Below, piece by piece: positions 1 through 13,107 of a stretch of DNA of 64,000 nt; positions within the stretch are counted from its first letter, which is position 1, and the number at the start of each line of letters is the position of its first letter. Position numbers and translations under genes: made by a program. Source of the stretch: Sphagnum compactum (taxonomy: Eukaryota > Bryophyta > Sphagnopsida > Sphagnales); contig OZ234494.1 in assembly GCA_965153455.1 (NCBI GenBank), positions 21,762,001-21,826,000 on the forward strand. Direction: 5' to 3'. The notes under the pieces are model-generated. The model ran no database searches. It saw only the letters and a program-made list of their open reading frames with translations, and was not told where the DNA came from.

Positions 1-274
1 GAACACATGTATTGAAGCTGATGTAGTTTGTGCAGGGATTGTATCTTTAATATTTTCTCTACCCATTGGCATGTTTTTTGTGCTACTGACCAGTTGGCAT
101 TGTTCCCCAAGTTGCCAGGAAATAGAGGTGTGTCAGGTTCTGGCATGGTTTTAGGATGTTTTGTAGGCAGCAAGGACCTGTTAGTGTCAGCAGTAGGAAT
201 TGTCACTTGTTTGGTCACTTGTTGATTTAGCACACATATCTTAGAATCATGATGTCCAAACGGTTTGTGTGTAG

Positions 275-2302
275 GCATTGTATGAGAAAGGGTCACCTGA
301 GGAGATGGATGAATTCATGTATCAGCTTATGGATCTGACTGGGAATGCACACATCCAAAGGTCATTTTTTTCTCTCGGGCAGTTTTCCCAAAGACACAGT
401 CATTCTTGATTTTTGGAATGCATCTGTTAGCAGACTATTGTATTGAGGCAAAGAGCTGTTGATAATTGTTGTCAGCCCATCAGATAATCTATGCAGACTT
501 TGGGATATTTTCTAGTGTCAAGTTGTTCACAGCATTTTAGAAGCTATCGGCCATACCATAGAATGAGAGATGCATGTGAAGACCTTTGTTTCGTCATATA
601 TGTGGTAGCATACCTGGTCCAGGGGAGGGCCATGAATGACGAGGAATGTGTAGTCCATCCTCTGACTTACAATTCAGGATGCTGCAGGGCAGAGATAGAA
701 GCTGTATTGTTGTCAATACTGGAGACAGTCTTGAGCCCCAAGGATGCAGTTCCAGATGCAAGCCTGCCAGAGGAGAGTCTCCAGGCCTTCCTCAATGCAG
801 CAAGCTTTACAGATGAGGTGGAGGGTGATGATGGACCATTTATGTCCAGCCAAAATTTCCAAAAGTGGTGCACTCTGGTGCCCTCCATCAAAAGATTCTT
901 GGCCACACTGTTGAAAAGCCCAGCTCCTGGTGTGTTGAATACTCACCCCTTTCATGCTTTCAAGATTACTATAGCAGAACCCATGGCTCTGCACTATCAT
1001 GTACACTTTCAAATGTTGACAATGTTGGGGTCTGGTGGGGTACTTTTAGGGATGGTGGGTCGTCAAGTGCCATCTCTAGTTGTGCCACCAGATACAAATC
1101 CTAAAGTAGTAGTGTTGAGGAGGGAGCATGCCTGGCATCTTGCGGGAGCTCTTCAGCAGCATGAAGCAGTCATGTGGGTGCTCACTTATCACAGTTCCAC
1201 TCATGGTCTCAGCTTTAACACATTTCTAGGCAATGTTGCGTAAGCACCTCTCTCTCTCCCCTTTTCCTACCCCAAACCTGATATCTTAATCTCATGTATT
1301 TCAACTTCTCTCTTGCCCACACATATCCATGTAACACATATTTCTGGAGCTCCCAATCTTTCAAAGTTTCTCTGGATTGCATTCCAGAACACCCACAACA
1401 TGGGTTGACTGCAGCTGAGAGGGTTGACACAGGCCCATGAATTGGCAGAGGGGTGAAGGGGTCCACAGTGTTGGTGGTGAGAGACAAGGCTGGCTATGTG
1501 TATGGAGGATATGCTACACAACCATGGGAGAGGCACAGTGACTTCTACGGGGACATGAAATCATTTCTCTTTACTCTGCATCCAACAGCCTCCATATTTC
1601 GACCAACTGGGGCTAACAACAATTTGCAATGGGTAGGAAAATCCCATCTGTTCCAATGTGTAACACTTTGAACTGAACTTTAATCCAATTACTGTGTCTA
1701 CAGCAAAGCATGTGTCCCATTTGGCATTTCTCCTATCCTTTCATTATGCTGTAATTTTGAGTAGTTTCTACTGATGTCTGTATAAATTTGATAGATGGGC
1801 TGAGGACTGATAGTACCTCTGGGATAGTACCTCCAGGTGTTCTCATTGTTTTCAAAGTGCTTACAGAGAGGCTTAAGAAAGCTGTTCAAGAGAAAGCACT
1901 TTAAGGAATCAGATGTATTTGCAAAAGCATTGTTTTGAGTCATAACTGAGTTTTGTTGCTCATGTATCTGATTGCATGTTGCAGTGTGCCTCAAATTACA
2001 CATCAGAGAGTATTCCAAATGGAGTTGGGTTTGGTGGGCAAGTCCACCATTTTGGACTCTTGATCAGTTCAAGTTTCGAGCATGGCCACACACGGCATTC
2101 TGTCACTTTCAATAACCCAGCTCTTTCAGAGACTGCAGTATTTGAGCCTGATGTCATTGAGTGTTGGGCAGTGGTTGTGAAAAGGGACAATGACCAGGCA
2201 ACTGATGGGAGCTCTGCACTTAAGGGCACTGTGCTTGAACGGTTTAAAGAGGATCGCAATATGCTAAATTTGGTTGGGTTAGCAGCCTCAAGTGACAGCT
2301 GA
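275..2302 (+). CDS. TLDc-domain protein (plant TLD/EF-hand-like family), 5'-partial
   Basis: Five exons join in frame: 275-360, 688-929, 1050-1239, 1449-1632 and 1985-2302 (stop TGA). All donors are GT and all acceptors AG. Phases match at each junction, and the four joins give 339 residues. The first visible exon reads ALYEKGSPEEMDEFMYQ, like the region before the TLDc domain in Arabidopsis At5g06260-type proteins. The TLDc domain runs from about residue 140 to the end, with FNTFLGN, YVYGGYATQPWE, SDFYGDMKSFLF, RPTGANNN, PNGVGFGG and the C-terminal GTVLERFKEDRNML. TLDc proteins are linked to oxidation resistance and V-ATPase regulation in animals; the plant role is poorly known. About 100 N-terminal residues should lie left of the window, because bases 1-274 look intronic. 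No frameshift or stop interrupts the model, so the gene looks functional. Confidence 0.88.
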
Positions 2303-5300
2303 TTTCTTATCAAAACTGATGAAGGGCAATGGGAAATTGTGATGTTATCAGGCTGCGGCAGGCTGGTGCAACATGCAAGACTTTAGTCCAGGTATAAGTT
2401 TTCAGGTTTCTGTGCAACATAAGCAAGTTGGTAATTTACACACTTGTGGTTCCAGGTGTTTGCTCATAGCAGAGGGTAAATTATGCTCACATAAAGAATT
2501 TTTGGACTTGACTTTATAGTTGCTTGCCAATTTCATACTCTCTCTAAAGTCACCCAAATTGTAGAAGGAATATTGATACTTTGACCTTTGGGATAAGATC
2601 TGTGAGTTCTACAGCACTAGTCATTTCCATCTGTGGAGATGCTGAAGCTGTACACTGCTATACGGGCAATAGTTATGCACAACATTGACCAAGATAATTC
2701 TTTCATCCCACATTATGCTTATGTCCATACATGATGCTGTATGCTTTTAAAAACTTTGCATAACATTTATGTCACTCATCAATTACATATTCTTCAATTT
2801 TTGCAGAGTGCATAGAGCTAATTCCAATTGCTCAAATTTTCCATATAATATAAAATGAGTTAATTTGGTCCCAATCTAGCCACAGAACTATGAAATAAAT
2901 GTTTAAAGATTTGGGACGATCTCACCCTATGTTCTTCTTGACAAGGATAGTGAATATATGGTTTGTTGCTCTTGTGTGACATCTAATCCTATAATCAAAG
3001 TCCTTTATTTCTTATGTATGGTTTTTGTGTTGAGATGGGGTTAGTGAATCACACACAATTTGATACGTGTTTGGACTTTAGAGGTGATTGCTTTTATTAA
3101 GGTGGGTGCAACAAAGTTTTGTTTGAATTTGACCTTGAGATTGCTCCGAATGATGAGAGCATTGAAATGTATTGTGATTTGGCTTTGTTCTTACAAGCAT
3201 GAAGGATTTGAAAATCATTGTCACCCAAAAATCACTTTCATCGTCACTCAAAAGTGATATAATAGTCAATTCTTTCCAAGGCCAATGTTTTTGCATTTAA
3301 GTTTCGAGGCTAGGTATTTCCAAATCTCTATAGAGATCTCCATTTGAAATGCCAAAATCCTAATTATACCAAATTTGTGTAGGTACAATAAACTATATTT
3401 TGAAGTTTGTACAATTAAAATGAAATATTAAAATTAGGGTTTATGTCTTGCAATGTAAAGTCTTACAATCAAAATATTTTGAAAGTTTATTTGAGACAAA
3501 GGTCCATACATGTTGTATATATTATTTGCATATGTAATTGTCGATTGTTGCAATGTCTTATGCAACTATGGGGTCTAGCATTTGCATATGTTACATGCAA
3601 TTGAAAATTAGTTACATATGACAGTTGTAAATAATAGTTTTTCTTCTAATGGTAATAAAGATAGGACCTTTTTATCAAAGAATTGAACCTTAGAGCGGCA
3701 CAACAATTAAGTAATGTGAAAAATGCTACCAATGCAATTTATGAGATTATCATTGGGACCACCATACACAACAAGGGGACAACTTGGAGGGGGATGATTG
3801 TCTTTGAGTTGTTAAATGAAAATTATATGACGACAATTCACATTGCCCAAATAGGAACACATACACAAAGAAAGCTAAAATGATAAATCTCCACCCTCAA
3901 TTTCAGCTACATAGTTATAGTCTCTTGTTGGTTGTTTATTTTTAACTTTTCACCCTTGATTGAACATAATGCCCAGGTATCCACACCTCTATAGTCCACA
4001 TCTCTTGGGATGTCAAGTCCTACTTTTTCTCACCCATTCAACATGTTAATATCAATTCATCCATCTTCATGCCTAGCTACTTATCACACATGATTTTTTT
4101 CCAATCCTATCGCATTTAGTCTTCCTCTTCCTACAACATCTAGGCCATTCATTTTCAAGGTCTTGCAGTCCTCTGAACATTTTCAAGCTCCAAAATCCCT
4201 TTCCATGCCATTGATCATCTCCCAAAATGGACAAGCAATCGTAGAAGTTGAAGGTGAATGAAAAGGAATACCACATTAGGCAAACACCTAGGTACAAAGG
4301 CTCATACCTTCATGAGCTACCAACTCATCCTCCTATGTGGCCTATGTAGATTGGAACCAACCTCACACAAAAAAAGTCGATGCCCTTATAGGGGTTGAGT
4401 TTGTACTCATTGCTGTTCATGACTATGCACCAACCAATGACATGTGACGGATTCGATTTTGGGAACTACCACTTGGGAGGCATTGTTGGCATAAAGGGAC
4501 ACATTTTTCAACACATGGAATCAACAACCACAACTATTTCTGAATACAACAAACCAAGGATTTTTTTGCCACCATTCTACATTTTGGGGAGTTGGTTCAC
4601 CCTATTTCAACTGAGTTTACATATTTTAAACAAAATAAGGTGTGTACAATGTTTCCATATCTTAAGAACCAACATGTACATGAATTTATTGGAATGCTTG
4701 TGAATCTTAAACATTACATCATAGATTTTCTCCTTGTAAACATGCATACTAGATTTACAACATTCACCTTTAATAGGACAACAAATATTGTATCCATCAA
4801 AGCACATTGCCAAATATCGTTCGGTGGAAAAAATACTTAACAAAGATCCCATTCCCCCCAGACACTAAATGTTATATTATATTTAGGTTTGTCTTTTCAT
4901 TGTTTGTTTTCATAGTTCTCATGCTTGTGAGAAAACTACTTAGCACCTTTACAACGATTGAGAACCTTTTAGCCTTGTAGTCTTTGATTCTCAATGGAGT
5001 GGATGTAGCTATGTATTCAATCTCATGACTACAACATGCATGAGTTTTCTTAAACTTTATTTTTGTCATAGTAAGAGGAAATGTTTGCCAACCTCACATT
5101 GGATTTAATAGATTTGTAACAATCTTCTCATGCATAACAAATAATCATGCTAAATATGCCTATTATGTTTTTCATTGCACCTGCAATCATATTTTGCATT
5201 TCTACATTTTCCTTCGTTTGGACTTTGAAGAGAGGTTATAAAAAAATTCAAACTTCAAATATGATGTTTATTCTTCCTTAATTTTAGTAAGTACCCTTAT

Positions 5301-7650
5301 GCGTTTCAACGTTTTCCATATGGCTTTGCTCACTCTTTTCACTTAAGCTTGGATTATGTGGTGTTATTTATTGATAGACATGGTGATGCAAACATAAACA
5401 CATCAATCGAATTTTTTCAAAGTTGTGGACATTGCTTCCCATTTCTTGCATAACATAAATGCAATGGGGGATTCAATGGGAAACCTACCAACCCAATGGA
5501 GTTGAAAACCATACCATATGTGCTTGTAACATGCACAAGTGGAAGTGTATCCCAAAAGAAATCCAATAAAATCTTACCAACCAATTGAAGTGGGAACTCA
5601 ACATTGCCTTGAATGTTTGAGATGTGTTTAAATGAAAGCTTCATGTAATACTCATAAATCAACGATGGATAAATTTCTTCCACATGATGTTCTTCAAAAT
5701 GGCACGAAAATGCGTTAAGTAAATCTCCTTATTACATTTTATTTCAAGTGCACTAACATTCCCATCTCATATGACATCACATTCTCAAGTGGGTGATTTC
5801 ACATTACATGTAGGTAAAACCTTAAACTCTACCATGTCAACATTATGTCATCCATTGCCACATCAACCCTCAACCATGTTAGCTCCACATCCCCATTTGC
5901 CACATCATCAATGTGCCATTTTAATGACATGTCATCACCTTGTCACCCACACCACATCATCAATATGCCATATCAACACCACATATGTTCCATGTCAACT
6001 TTACATCAATATGTGTGCCAAATTATCTTAAACTTATGCACACCCACACATTCCATACCACAAATAGTTGCCCTCCTACATATTCATTTGAAACTCTAAT
6101 ACAAACTTTGCCTATGTTGATATAAAATCGACTTGGCTATGATGTTATTTACATTATAAGGATTCAATCAATATTACATAAACATAATGACTAATCTCCA
6201 TTAGAACATGATTTCTTCTTCTTGAAATCCAATGACTTTATAGCCATAAAATAAAATAGGTTTTCATAAAAATCTTATGTTACCCATTATGTCATATGCA
6301 AGTATCATATCTAAATGTTTAATCATTACATGCTAAAATTTAAGTTCCTCCATGTGTGGGTGATTAAGTTAAATCACATCACCATGTTGACAAGGTTTCA
6401 TTGGAACATGGTTTTTTATCCTCCCCAAAACGAAAAATACTAAACCTTTATCCCTATGGAAGAAACATGTGTCGATTACAACATCCATAAAAACATATCA
6501 TACATATCCTAGATCCTTTCTTAAAAACCTACATTGATATAGATTTCTTATGACTTGACACTCTCCCATAACATTACAAAGTTATGCATGTTTAGAAGAA
6601 ACCTACCTATAATTTACCATGTGTGGGTTTAAGGCATATATGTCAAAACCTAGGTCAATTTAAGATTTTTCTAAAATGATGTAGGTTTTGTATTACAATT
6701 TTGTGATGTACCATGTGCAAGTTTAGAGGGTAAATGTCAAAACCTATGTCAACTAGGACAAAATCTACTTACATATGAAAAATATATTATTGTTGAAAAT
6801 ATTCCCAATTTTTGAAAAAATTTGAAAAAAAGATTTTGTTCAAAAAATTTCATGCCACAATATGTTTTGTAGGCGTTAAATGAAAGATATTGAAACTGCA
6901 AGAGTTACTAGTTACAACTAATGGGATGAAAAAGGCATAGAGGGTATTTTAATAAAACATTAAAAAAAAATCTATGAATCGTCAACTGTTAATTACTATG
7001 AAAAGATTTGTAATTATGGGATTCCTCAAACATATGTAGGACATTCATATTTCAAAGCAAAATGTTAACAAAAATTCAAACACGGAAGTGTGAAAATCAC
7101 TTGCCAGTCGTTTGATCAACAATTTGAAATCTTTGAGTTCACCAAAACATCCGACCTTTTGTGTGTTATTAAGTTTTAGTTACATTCACTTCATACATTA
7201 GAATAGAAAATCTGTCTAATCTTTCATACTTTCATTCTTTCAAATGACCGTACATTGGAACCCAACTAGAATGCATCTCGAAAAACCTCAAATTTGCATA
7301 TTTCACTTCCAGAATGACATGCATGTAAAACCGAGGACATGTATGAAAAAGTCTTGGCCAGTAGGAACCTGTCTCTTTCTGGAGGCGTCACGCTCTTCTG
7401 GACCCATGGATACATCATCTACAATGTGATGATCATACCTTTACATGCCAACACATTCAAATAAGATACTCTCCAATTTTTGGCAATGAAGGCTGTGCAC
7501 AACTACACATGTACTCCGGATAAACCTCTGTTTTCAGCAGACAAATATCATAAGAGTCTCCACAATACACAAAAACAAAATATCTAAACAACAATTGAAT
7601 TTAATGTGACATCAGAAGTTGCAAGAGCCATGAACACAAAAAACTGCAAT
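2303..7650. other. AT-rich intergenic region, no gene recognised
   Basis: Bases just after 2302 are probably the 3' UTR and downstream flank of the TLDc gene. The rest is AT-rich, with short open frames that lack family motifs or consistent codon use. A low-complexity CA/TCA-rich stretch at about 5830-6010 repeats variants of CCACATCATCAATRTGCC. I see no transposase or RNA gene here. Confidence 0.5.
5830..6010. repeat. Degenerate CCACATCATCA-type short repeats
   Basis: Variants of CCACATCATCAATATGCC and CCATGTCAAC recur several times, giving open frames in three overlapping readings. The open frames follow from the low complexity and are not evidence of coding. Confidence 0.45.
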
Positions 7651-7659
7651 TCACTGTTC

Positions 7660-9269
7660 CTAATTCACTTGACATGATTTTTCACTGGGGCATTTGGGTA
7701 CGTTTATGAGAGGGACTTGCCCAGATGCAACTCCACTCTTGTCCTCCTCAGTCTCATGAAGGACACTTGGTGCAAACACTGAAACATCACAAACAGACCT
7801 GAGTTCGGAAGTCTTGGCACACATGGACAAAGATCTAAAACCAGCTCAAACCCTCACACTGAGCCACGTTCTTACTTATGCAAACACTTGCAGGTTAAAG
7901 ATGAGAAAAACAAACCTAATAATTTATCAAGTCTATCTAGAACCTGTGGTTCCCTCAGTGCCAGCAAATGCAGAAGGCCAATGCACACATTTCAACAGTG
8001 TTGTTAAGGAATCAACTTGCGAACCAGAAGAGGGCTCAACAACACCTCATGCAGCACATTCCAGAGCAAGAACAGAAGCACAGGGAAAAAAACATAATGC
8101 ACAAACACAGAAGCAAGCAGCAAATACTTCAAACCTGGGAAAAAAATAGACAAGCAACTAAAAGCACGAGTGAAATGTCCTTGTTGCTAACGGTAGCAAC
8201 CTATGGGACAAGGTACACTAAGTGGCATTAGAATGCCACATGGCTGAAGTTACCTACCTTGTCAAGCCAAGCATCAATGAACAGAAAAATGAACTCTGGT
8301 CTGAGATAGCAACCTCTGACTTTGGTAGAGCAAGGGAATGAGATGGTTGTGAAATCAGTTGTGCAAAGAATGCACAATTTTGTACAAACACCCTTGCTAG
8401 TACCACTCCTGCTGATGCCCTCACCAGGTCAGGTTCTTCCCACCCACTGACCACCAACAGGAGTAGCATCTGTACCCACACAATAAAAACCAGATCTGAT
8501 AACTTTCCTGCTCCTTGCACTCAAAAGGACAAATGTTGTGATTCCAAGCATTCATAATCAAGAACAACATCAAGTTTACACAGACTATACAGAACAAGAC
8601 AACAATACACACACAAAGGACCAAACGGGCCAATATGACAGGATAAAGACAAGAACAAGCAAGCAAGAAGAGCCCATTCATCATGAACTGTTAAAGAAGT
8701 GACAGTCCATCACTAGTCCAGGAACCTCATGGATAGTACTGAGTAATCGAATTATTTTGTGGGAACCCACATCAAAAATATAGGCTAATGCAATGAACAC
8801 AATCTGTGCACTATGATATTCCACAGGAAGGCAGCAATGCTTGTGGGCACACTACACAGTAAACAAAAGAAAATCAGAACACAAAAAACAAAGGTGATGT
8901 GAAACAACATGAACGGAATTGAGAAAAGCAAGAGGATCAAGGTGGAGGTTATAAAGCTGCAGAAGCTGCAGACAACGGAACTTCCTACATGGAAGAAGAG
9001 TTCAAAGGTGATGTAGCTGCTGAACTGCTGAACACAAAATGTTCCACAAAATTTGAAAGAAAAGTAAAGACAGTAATGAAAGATGTACCAATAAGGTTTA
9101 AGTCACCTAGAAATTGACAAACCTGAATGAGAGCATCAATAACAGGTGATGTACACATCATCCCCTTTTCCTTGATACTTCTCACAACAATGTCCAATAT
9201 CTTTGGCACTCCAGCCCCATGACTTCCCAAAAAATCCAACTTACCAAGAAAAATATAACTCTTTATGAT
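7660..9269 (-). pseudogene. IPO11-like: Importin-11 / karyopherin-120-like gene, C-terminal exons, frameshifted
   Basis: Read on the minus strand, colinear exons match the C-terminal HEAT repeats of importin-11. Exon 9123-9269 encodes KILDIVVRSIKEKG and SPVIDALIQ, then a GTTTGT donor. Around 8945-9030 the fragment EVPLSAASAAL is preceded by a stop. Exon 8258-8469 encodes LVRASAGVVLARVFVQN and FAQLISQP, then, one frame over, FIFLFIDAWLDK before an AAG|GTAGGT donor. Around 7916-8024 comes LREPQVLDRLDKLL, again after a frame change. The last exon, 7660-7778, reads VFAPSVLHETEEDKSG, joins in matching phase and ends at TAG. Intact members import cargo into the nucleus with Ran. The frame changes and the stop suggest a pseudogene; single-base sequence errors are the alternative. 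N-terminal exons were not found. Confidence 0.72.
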
Positions 9270-9641
9270 CTTAATGAAAAAAATAACAAGGTTACAACAA
9301 AGTAATGCATTGGGTACTTGGACTGGAAAAATCCAGTGTGACAAGGACCACAAACACACCAAATGTTCAGCTCAAAAAAGGTCAGAGAAATTCTTTTCTT
9401 CTCAGAATCTGATTTCGATCCATAAATGTTCAAAGAAAACTCACTGTGACCATCAATGAAAAGAAAAGCAGCTTAGACCTCTGTGTGTGACAGACAGACA
9501 AATGCTCAAACAGATAACAGAATCTATGTTGGACTGACAAAGAATCTTGAAGAACTCAATGATGAGCTTTCAGTTCATTACATTTAGCCTAGCAATCACC
9601 TTAATCTGGGAAAGACTAAAATCACTGAAAATGTGATCCTG

Positions 9642-10065
9642 AGCACAGGTTACTCCTCAAGCATACATGCAGGACAATGTAGGACCAGCACATGCCTTGA
9701 TCACCTGAACAAACATGAATTTGTTGGGACTAATCCCTTCTCATTGCATTCATTGGAAAAACTGCATCACCTTCTCAGGTTGCCCATCCTTCACGTATTT
9801 TGTGAGCTACTGATTCCATGTAAAAATGTTCAATTGCACTGTGCCTGGTGTCATTGCAATCATCTCTGCTGCCACCTATGGCAGGGTTTCACTGGTCCTC
9901 AAGCGGGAGCGCTTCCTGTGTCCTCTTATGTTTGAAACCCAGGTACCTTTCATTTGTCTACAACCAGAAATCCAGATCAAGCTGATCAGCCATGTATTCT
10001 CCACATCCCAGGCATCAAATGGTATCATAAGAACAGAGAAAGTGGCACTGACCTTTTCCATTAGC
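9642..10065 (-). pseudogene. Pentatricopeptide-repeat (PPR) gene fragment
   Basis: On the minus strand, PPR-type text recurs in the expected order but in different frames. Near 9990 there is WRIHG-stop-SA-stop-SGFLVV, resembling the usual GRxIHxQLIxSGF segment. At 9750-9845 there is NIFTWNQ-stop-LTKYVKDGQPEKVMQFFQ, a clear PPR motif. After a frame change, 9675-9735 reads ISPNKFMFVQVIKACAG. Intact PPR proteins bind organellar RNA for editing, splicing or stability. In-frame stops and frame changes make this a relic. It lies just upstream, on the same strand, of the importin-like remnant, so it could sit in a former intron or be an independent insertion. Confidence 0.65.
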
Positions 10066-10249
10066 AAATTTGGATTTACTTACCTTCTCCAGCCTACTAC
10101 TTCTATCCCACCAGTACAAAGGACCTGCAAAGAATCTCTGCCAAGTTTAGACTAGGGGGGCAAAATAGCAACCAAGAGAGGGCAACAAGATTGACACCAA
10201 CAAGAGCCATGGCTCCATTGACATGTGAACTCTGACAGGATTGATGTTC

Positions 10250-10505
10250 AGGCAAAAGAAGAATTATGGAAGCTCAAATATTTCACCATGCAAATTGACA
10301 CCTAATCTTCAAAACAATCCCCTAAAAGAAACCAAAATCCTTCAAGATATTATTATAACTCTATTATAACTAATCTCAAGTTTCAACACAAGCCAAACTA
10401 TCATGTTTAAAAAATCCTCATATAAAAATAGACCTATTGCCTAGGGGCCAAAATCCCTTAAGCTACTATAGTCTATACAATATCCTTGCCTTGGTAGGCA
10501 AAGCC
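10250..10505 (+). repeat. Dispersed repeat, copy A (partner at 44053-44330)
   Basis: About 250 bp shared in the same orientation with 44053-44330. Shared landmarks are GGCAAAAG then GAATTATGGA, CCTTCAAGATATTATTATAA, AACTAATCTCAAGTTTCAAC and GGGGCCAAAATCCCTTAAGC. No coding capacity was seen. It is probably a non-autonomous transposon or an LTR fragment. Confidence 0.75.
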
Positions 10506-10659
10506 AAAAACACTTTCTCCTAAGGTACAATGAGTGTTTCTCAAGGCTTGGGGTCCAATTGAGGGTTCAATGTAAAAAATGTGTGATTAACATGTGAGAA
10601 TATTAACCGTTGGTCTTTTCTCTCTTCTTCCTTTCTTCCATTGTTTTTTTCTTTTCTTT

Positions 10660-10900
10660 TTTTTTAAATTAAAAATTCTTACTACACACAATGGATGAAC
10701 GTAGGCACAAAATATTGGTGGCTCTTATTTTTCTATGGCCATGCACTAAGTGATTACACGTGTGCAACTTCCTTTTTTCCATTTTTTGTTCAATTTTATT
10801 TTTTAAATTAAAAATTCTTACTACACACAATGGATGGACGTAGGCATGAAATATTGGTGGCTCTTGTTTTTCTATGGTCATGCACTGAGCAATTGCATGT
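10660..10900 (+). repeat. 139-bp tandem duplication
   Basis: Two copies start at about 10681 and 10820. Each runs from AATTAAAAATTCTTACTACA through a segment containing ATATTGGTGGCTCTT to TTTTTCTATGG. They differ by a few substitutions. Confidence 0.8.
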
Positions 10901-11940
10901 GTGGTTGCATTATAGTGAATAGTTATTGAACAACATTGGAGTATGATGGATGTGGCATGGAGTTTGTGGACATGGCATCAAGAATTCACAATATGTGAAG
11001 GTGTGAGGGGGTAGTGGGATACATGAAAAATCAACTTTTGGGGAGCTTTTCTAAAAAGATGTTTTAGCAATGACCAAGGTTAAGCTTTGACACATTTGGG
11101 TCAAAACTTGTAACTAGGAGCCAAAAGGATTACTTTGAAAAAGGATTGCAAGTTTATTTTCTCAAGAAAAACTTTTACATGCAAATGAATTTTTTAATGA
11201 ATTTTTTTGTAACTTGTTGTAAAAAATATTTTAAAGTTCCCCAATGCATCACATTTTATTTTTAGTCACTATTGAATAAATATGAATTTAAAAAAATGTG
11301 CAGATTTCTTACAGATTCAATGTTTCATTTTGAAAAGTGATCAAAATTTTAAATCATCACCAAAAATTAAATTTTCACTTTCTTTAGTTTTATTGTACTT
11401 TAAACTATAATATTTCTTCATACATCATGTAAATTATAACTCATTTATATGTGGTATAGGACTCTTGAAGTTCTGAAATTCTGAATCAATTTTGAAACAT
11501 TTTTAAAAAAATTTAAGTTTTAGAATTCCACATTTTTAAAAGTATGAGTGTTTTTTTAATGTGGTTAATATGTTTTTATCATTTTCTTTTCAATGAAAAT
11601 TCTTTTATTATATGAGTCCTTTTGATAGTCCTTTACAAAATTGACTCCATTTGACGCAATAGGTGTACATTTTCAAATGTCCTAAATTAAAACCAAAATT
11701 TAAAATTGGATCAATTACTCTAAGTTTTTCGACATTCATATGAGAGAAAAATGACTAAGTTGCCATGATTAGTAATGGTTTTAAATGGTAATAAAAAAAT
11801 AAATTTTTGATTTTGATTGATTATGTTTAACATTTGACGCCCTTTTTGGTTCTTAGTTACATGTTTTGACCCATTTTGTTCATTGATTAAGGTTGTGGGT
11901 CAAAGTTTTGAATGAAAAACTACACACATGAGAAAAAATA
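10900..11940. other. AT-rich spacer before the Harbinger remnant
   Basis: No coding signal was recognised. It may hold the 5' end of the Harbinger element, but no terminal inverted repeat was identified. Confidence 0.4.
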
Positions 11941-11944
11941 TCCC

Positions 11945-12740
11945 TATTGAAATTAGAGTAGCAATGGCTCTTACACAACTAGGTGGTGGAATTTTTTTGC
12001 AAATCTGTGGAAGGTCTATGGCATTGCAAAAAATATACATCAATTATAATGAGAGAATTTTGTTCAACAATTAGAAAACACTTGAAACCATTGGTGATCC
12101 CTAAATTGACTAGAGACAAAAAAATTTAAATCACTACTAGTTTTGAAAGTTTACATAGAATTCCATACATTTTAGGTGTCATAGATGGTAGTCATATTCC
12201 AATTGTTACACCTAAGGTAGACCCAAAATCATATTATCATAAAAAAAAACGTTGTACTTCACATTGATTCAAAGAATTGTAGATGCAAAGTGCAATTTTT
12301 GGGATCATGATTATGGTTGAACAAGAAGTCTCCATGATTAGGCTATTTTCCCAAAAAAAAGATGTAGGAAGCCATGTGATGAGGCACAAATTCTTACCTT
12401 ATAAGTTAATAGGAAATGCCACTTATCCAATGCGGCCATGGTTTTATTCTCCATTCAAAGGTGAGAAAGATAAACTACTAAAATACAAAGCACATTGGAA
12501 TTTTATACAATCCATTACAAAAGATGTTAATGGAAAGAGCTTTTGGAATGTTGAAAGGTAAATTCAAAATTCTACTAAAGAAAATATACATTCCATTACG
12601 CCACATGACAAATTTAATCATAGCTTCTCTATGTTTGCACAACATGTGCATTGCTAACTTGAATGACATGGAATGGGGTTTGGAGGTTCAAAAAGATGCA
12701 CAAATTGAAAAAAATACAACAAGGAGTCGATATTTTTAGG
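11945..12740 (+). pseudogene. PIF/Harbinger transposase (DDE superfamily), decayed
   Basis: Conceptual translation across several frames gives EIRVAMALTQLGGG, then LHRIPYILGVIDGSHIPIV (the first catalytic Asp region, GVIDG), then NFWDHDYG. This is followed by HVMRHKFLPYKLIGNATYPM, RPWFYSPFKG, MERAFGMLKGKFKILLKKI and LIIASLCLHNMCIANLNDME. The order and the LCLHNMCI tail are typical of plant Harbinger transposases (DDE_Tnp_4). At least two frame changes and stop codons break it, so it cannot make active protein. It lies in convergent orientation with the second-ORF remnant at 13108-13275. Confidence 0.88.
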
Positions 12741-13100
12741 GTGGCTGAAGAAGTAATCAAACAAATGAAAAGGTTACAAAATCCAAGGATGGTGAATGGA
12801 GATGGTAAAAATGACACAAAGGGCATGTAAGACATGGAACATCAAAATGAAGATGAAAACCATGTTTACTAACCATGAAAATCACTCCCATTAGGAAAAA
12901 AAAAATTAAAATCAAAAGGATGTTGATAGAAGCTATGGCAACTCATGAAGCTTTAGAAAAAAACTTATTTGAATCAAATTTGAAAAGAAAAGGCAACATT
13001 ATCTTCCCAAATACATTTGATGTTGGGTCAAAATGTGATGAATGACTAATAGGTTCACATCTTATGTAACCTACAATTTATTTATGAAAAGTTCAATTTG
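12741..13100 (+). mobile_element. Internal Harbinger region between its two ORFs
   Basis: AT-rich sequence linking the transposase remnant to the minus-strand ORF. A frame near 12900-13040 reads ATHEALEKNLFESNLKRKG, which may be a small extra coding remnant, but no family was recognised. Terminal inverted repeats were not located. Confidence 0.45.
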
Positions 13101-13107
13101 AGTAGCC

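Noticed and set aside
8985-9362. 125-codon minus-strand frame as one continuous protein
   Set aside because: Only 9123-9269 is exon-like; the rest is intron read-through around the importin-like exon.
9826-10155. Plus-strand frame with ATYGRVSLVLKRERF, briefly resembling an XPB helicase segment
   Set aside because: The same bases read on the minus strand give clear PPR text in the right order, so the plus-strand similarity is chance.
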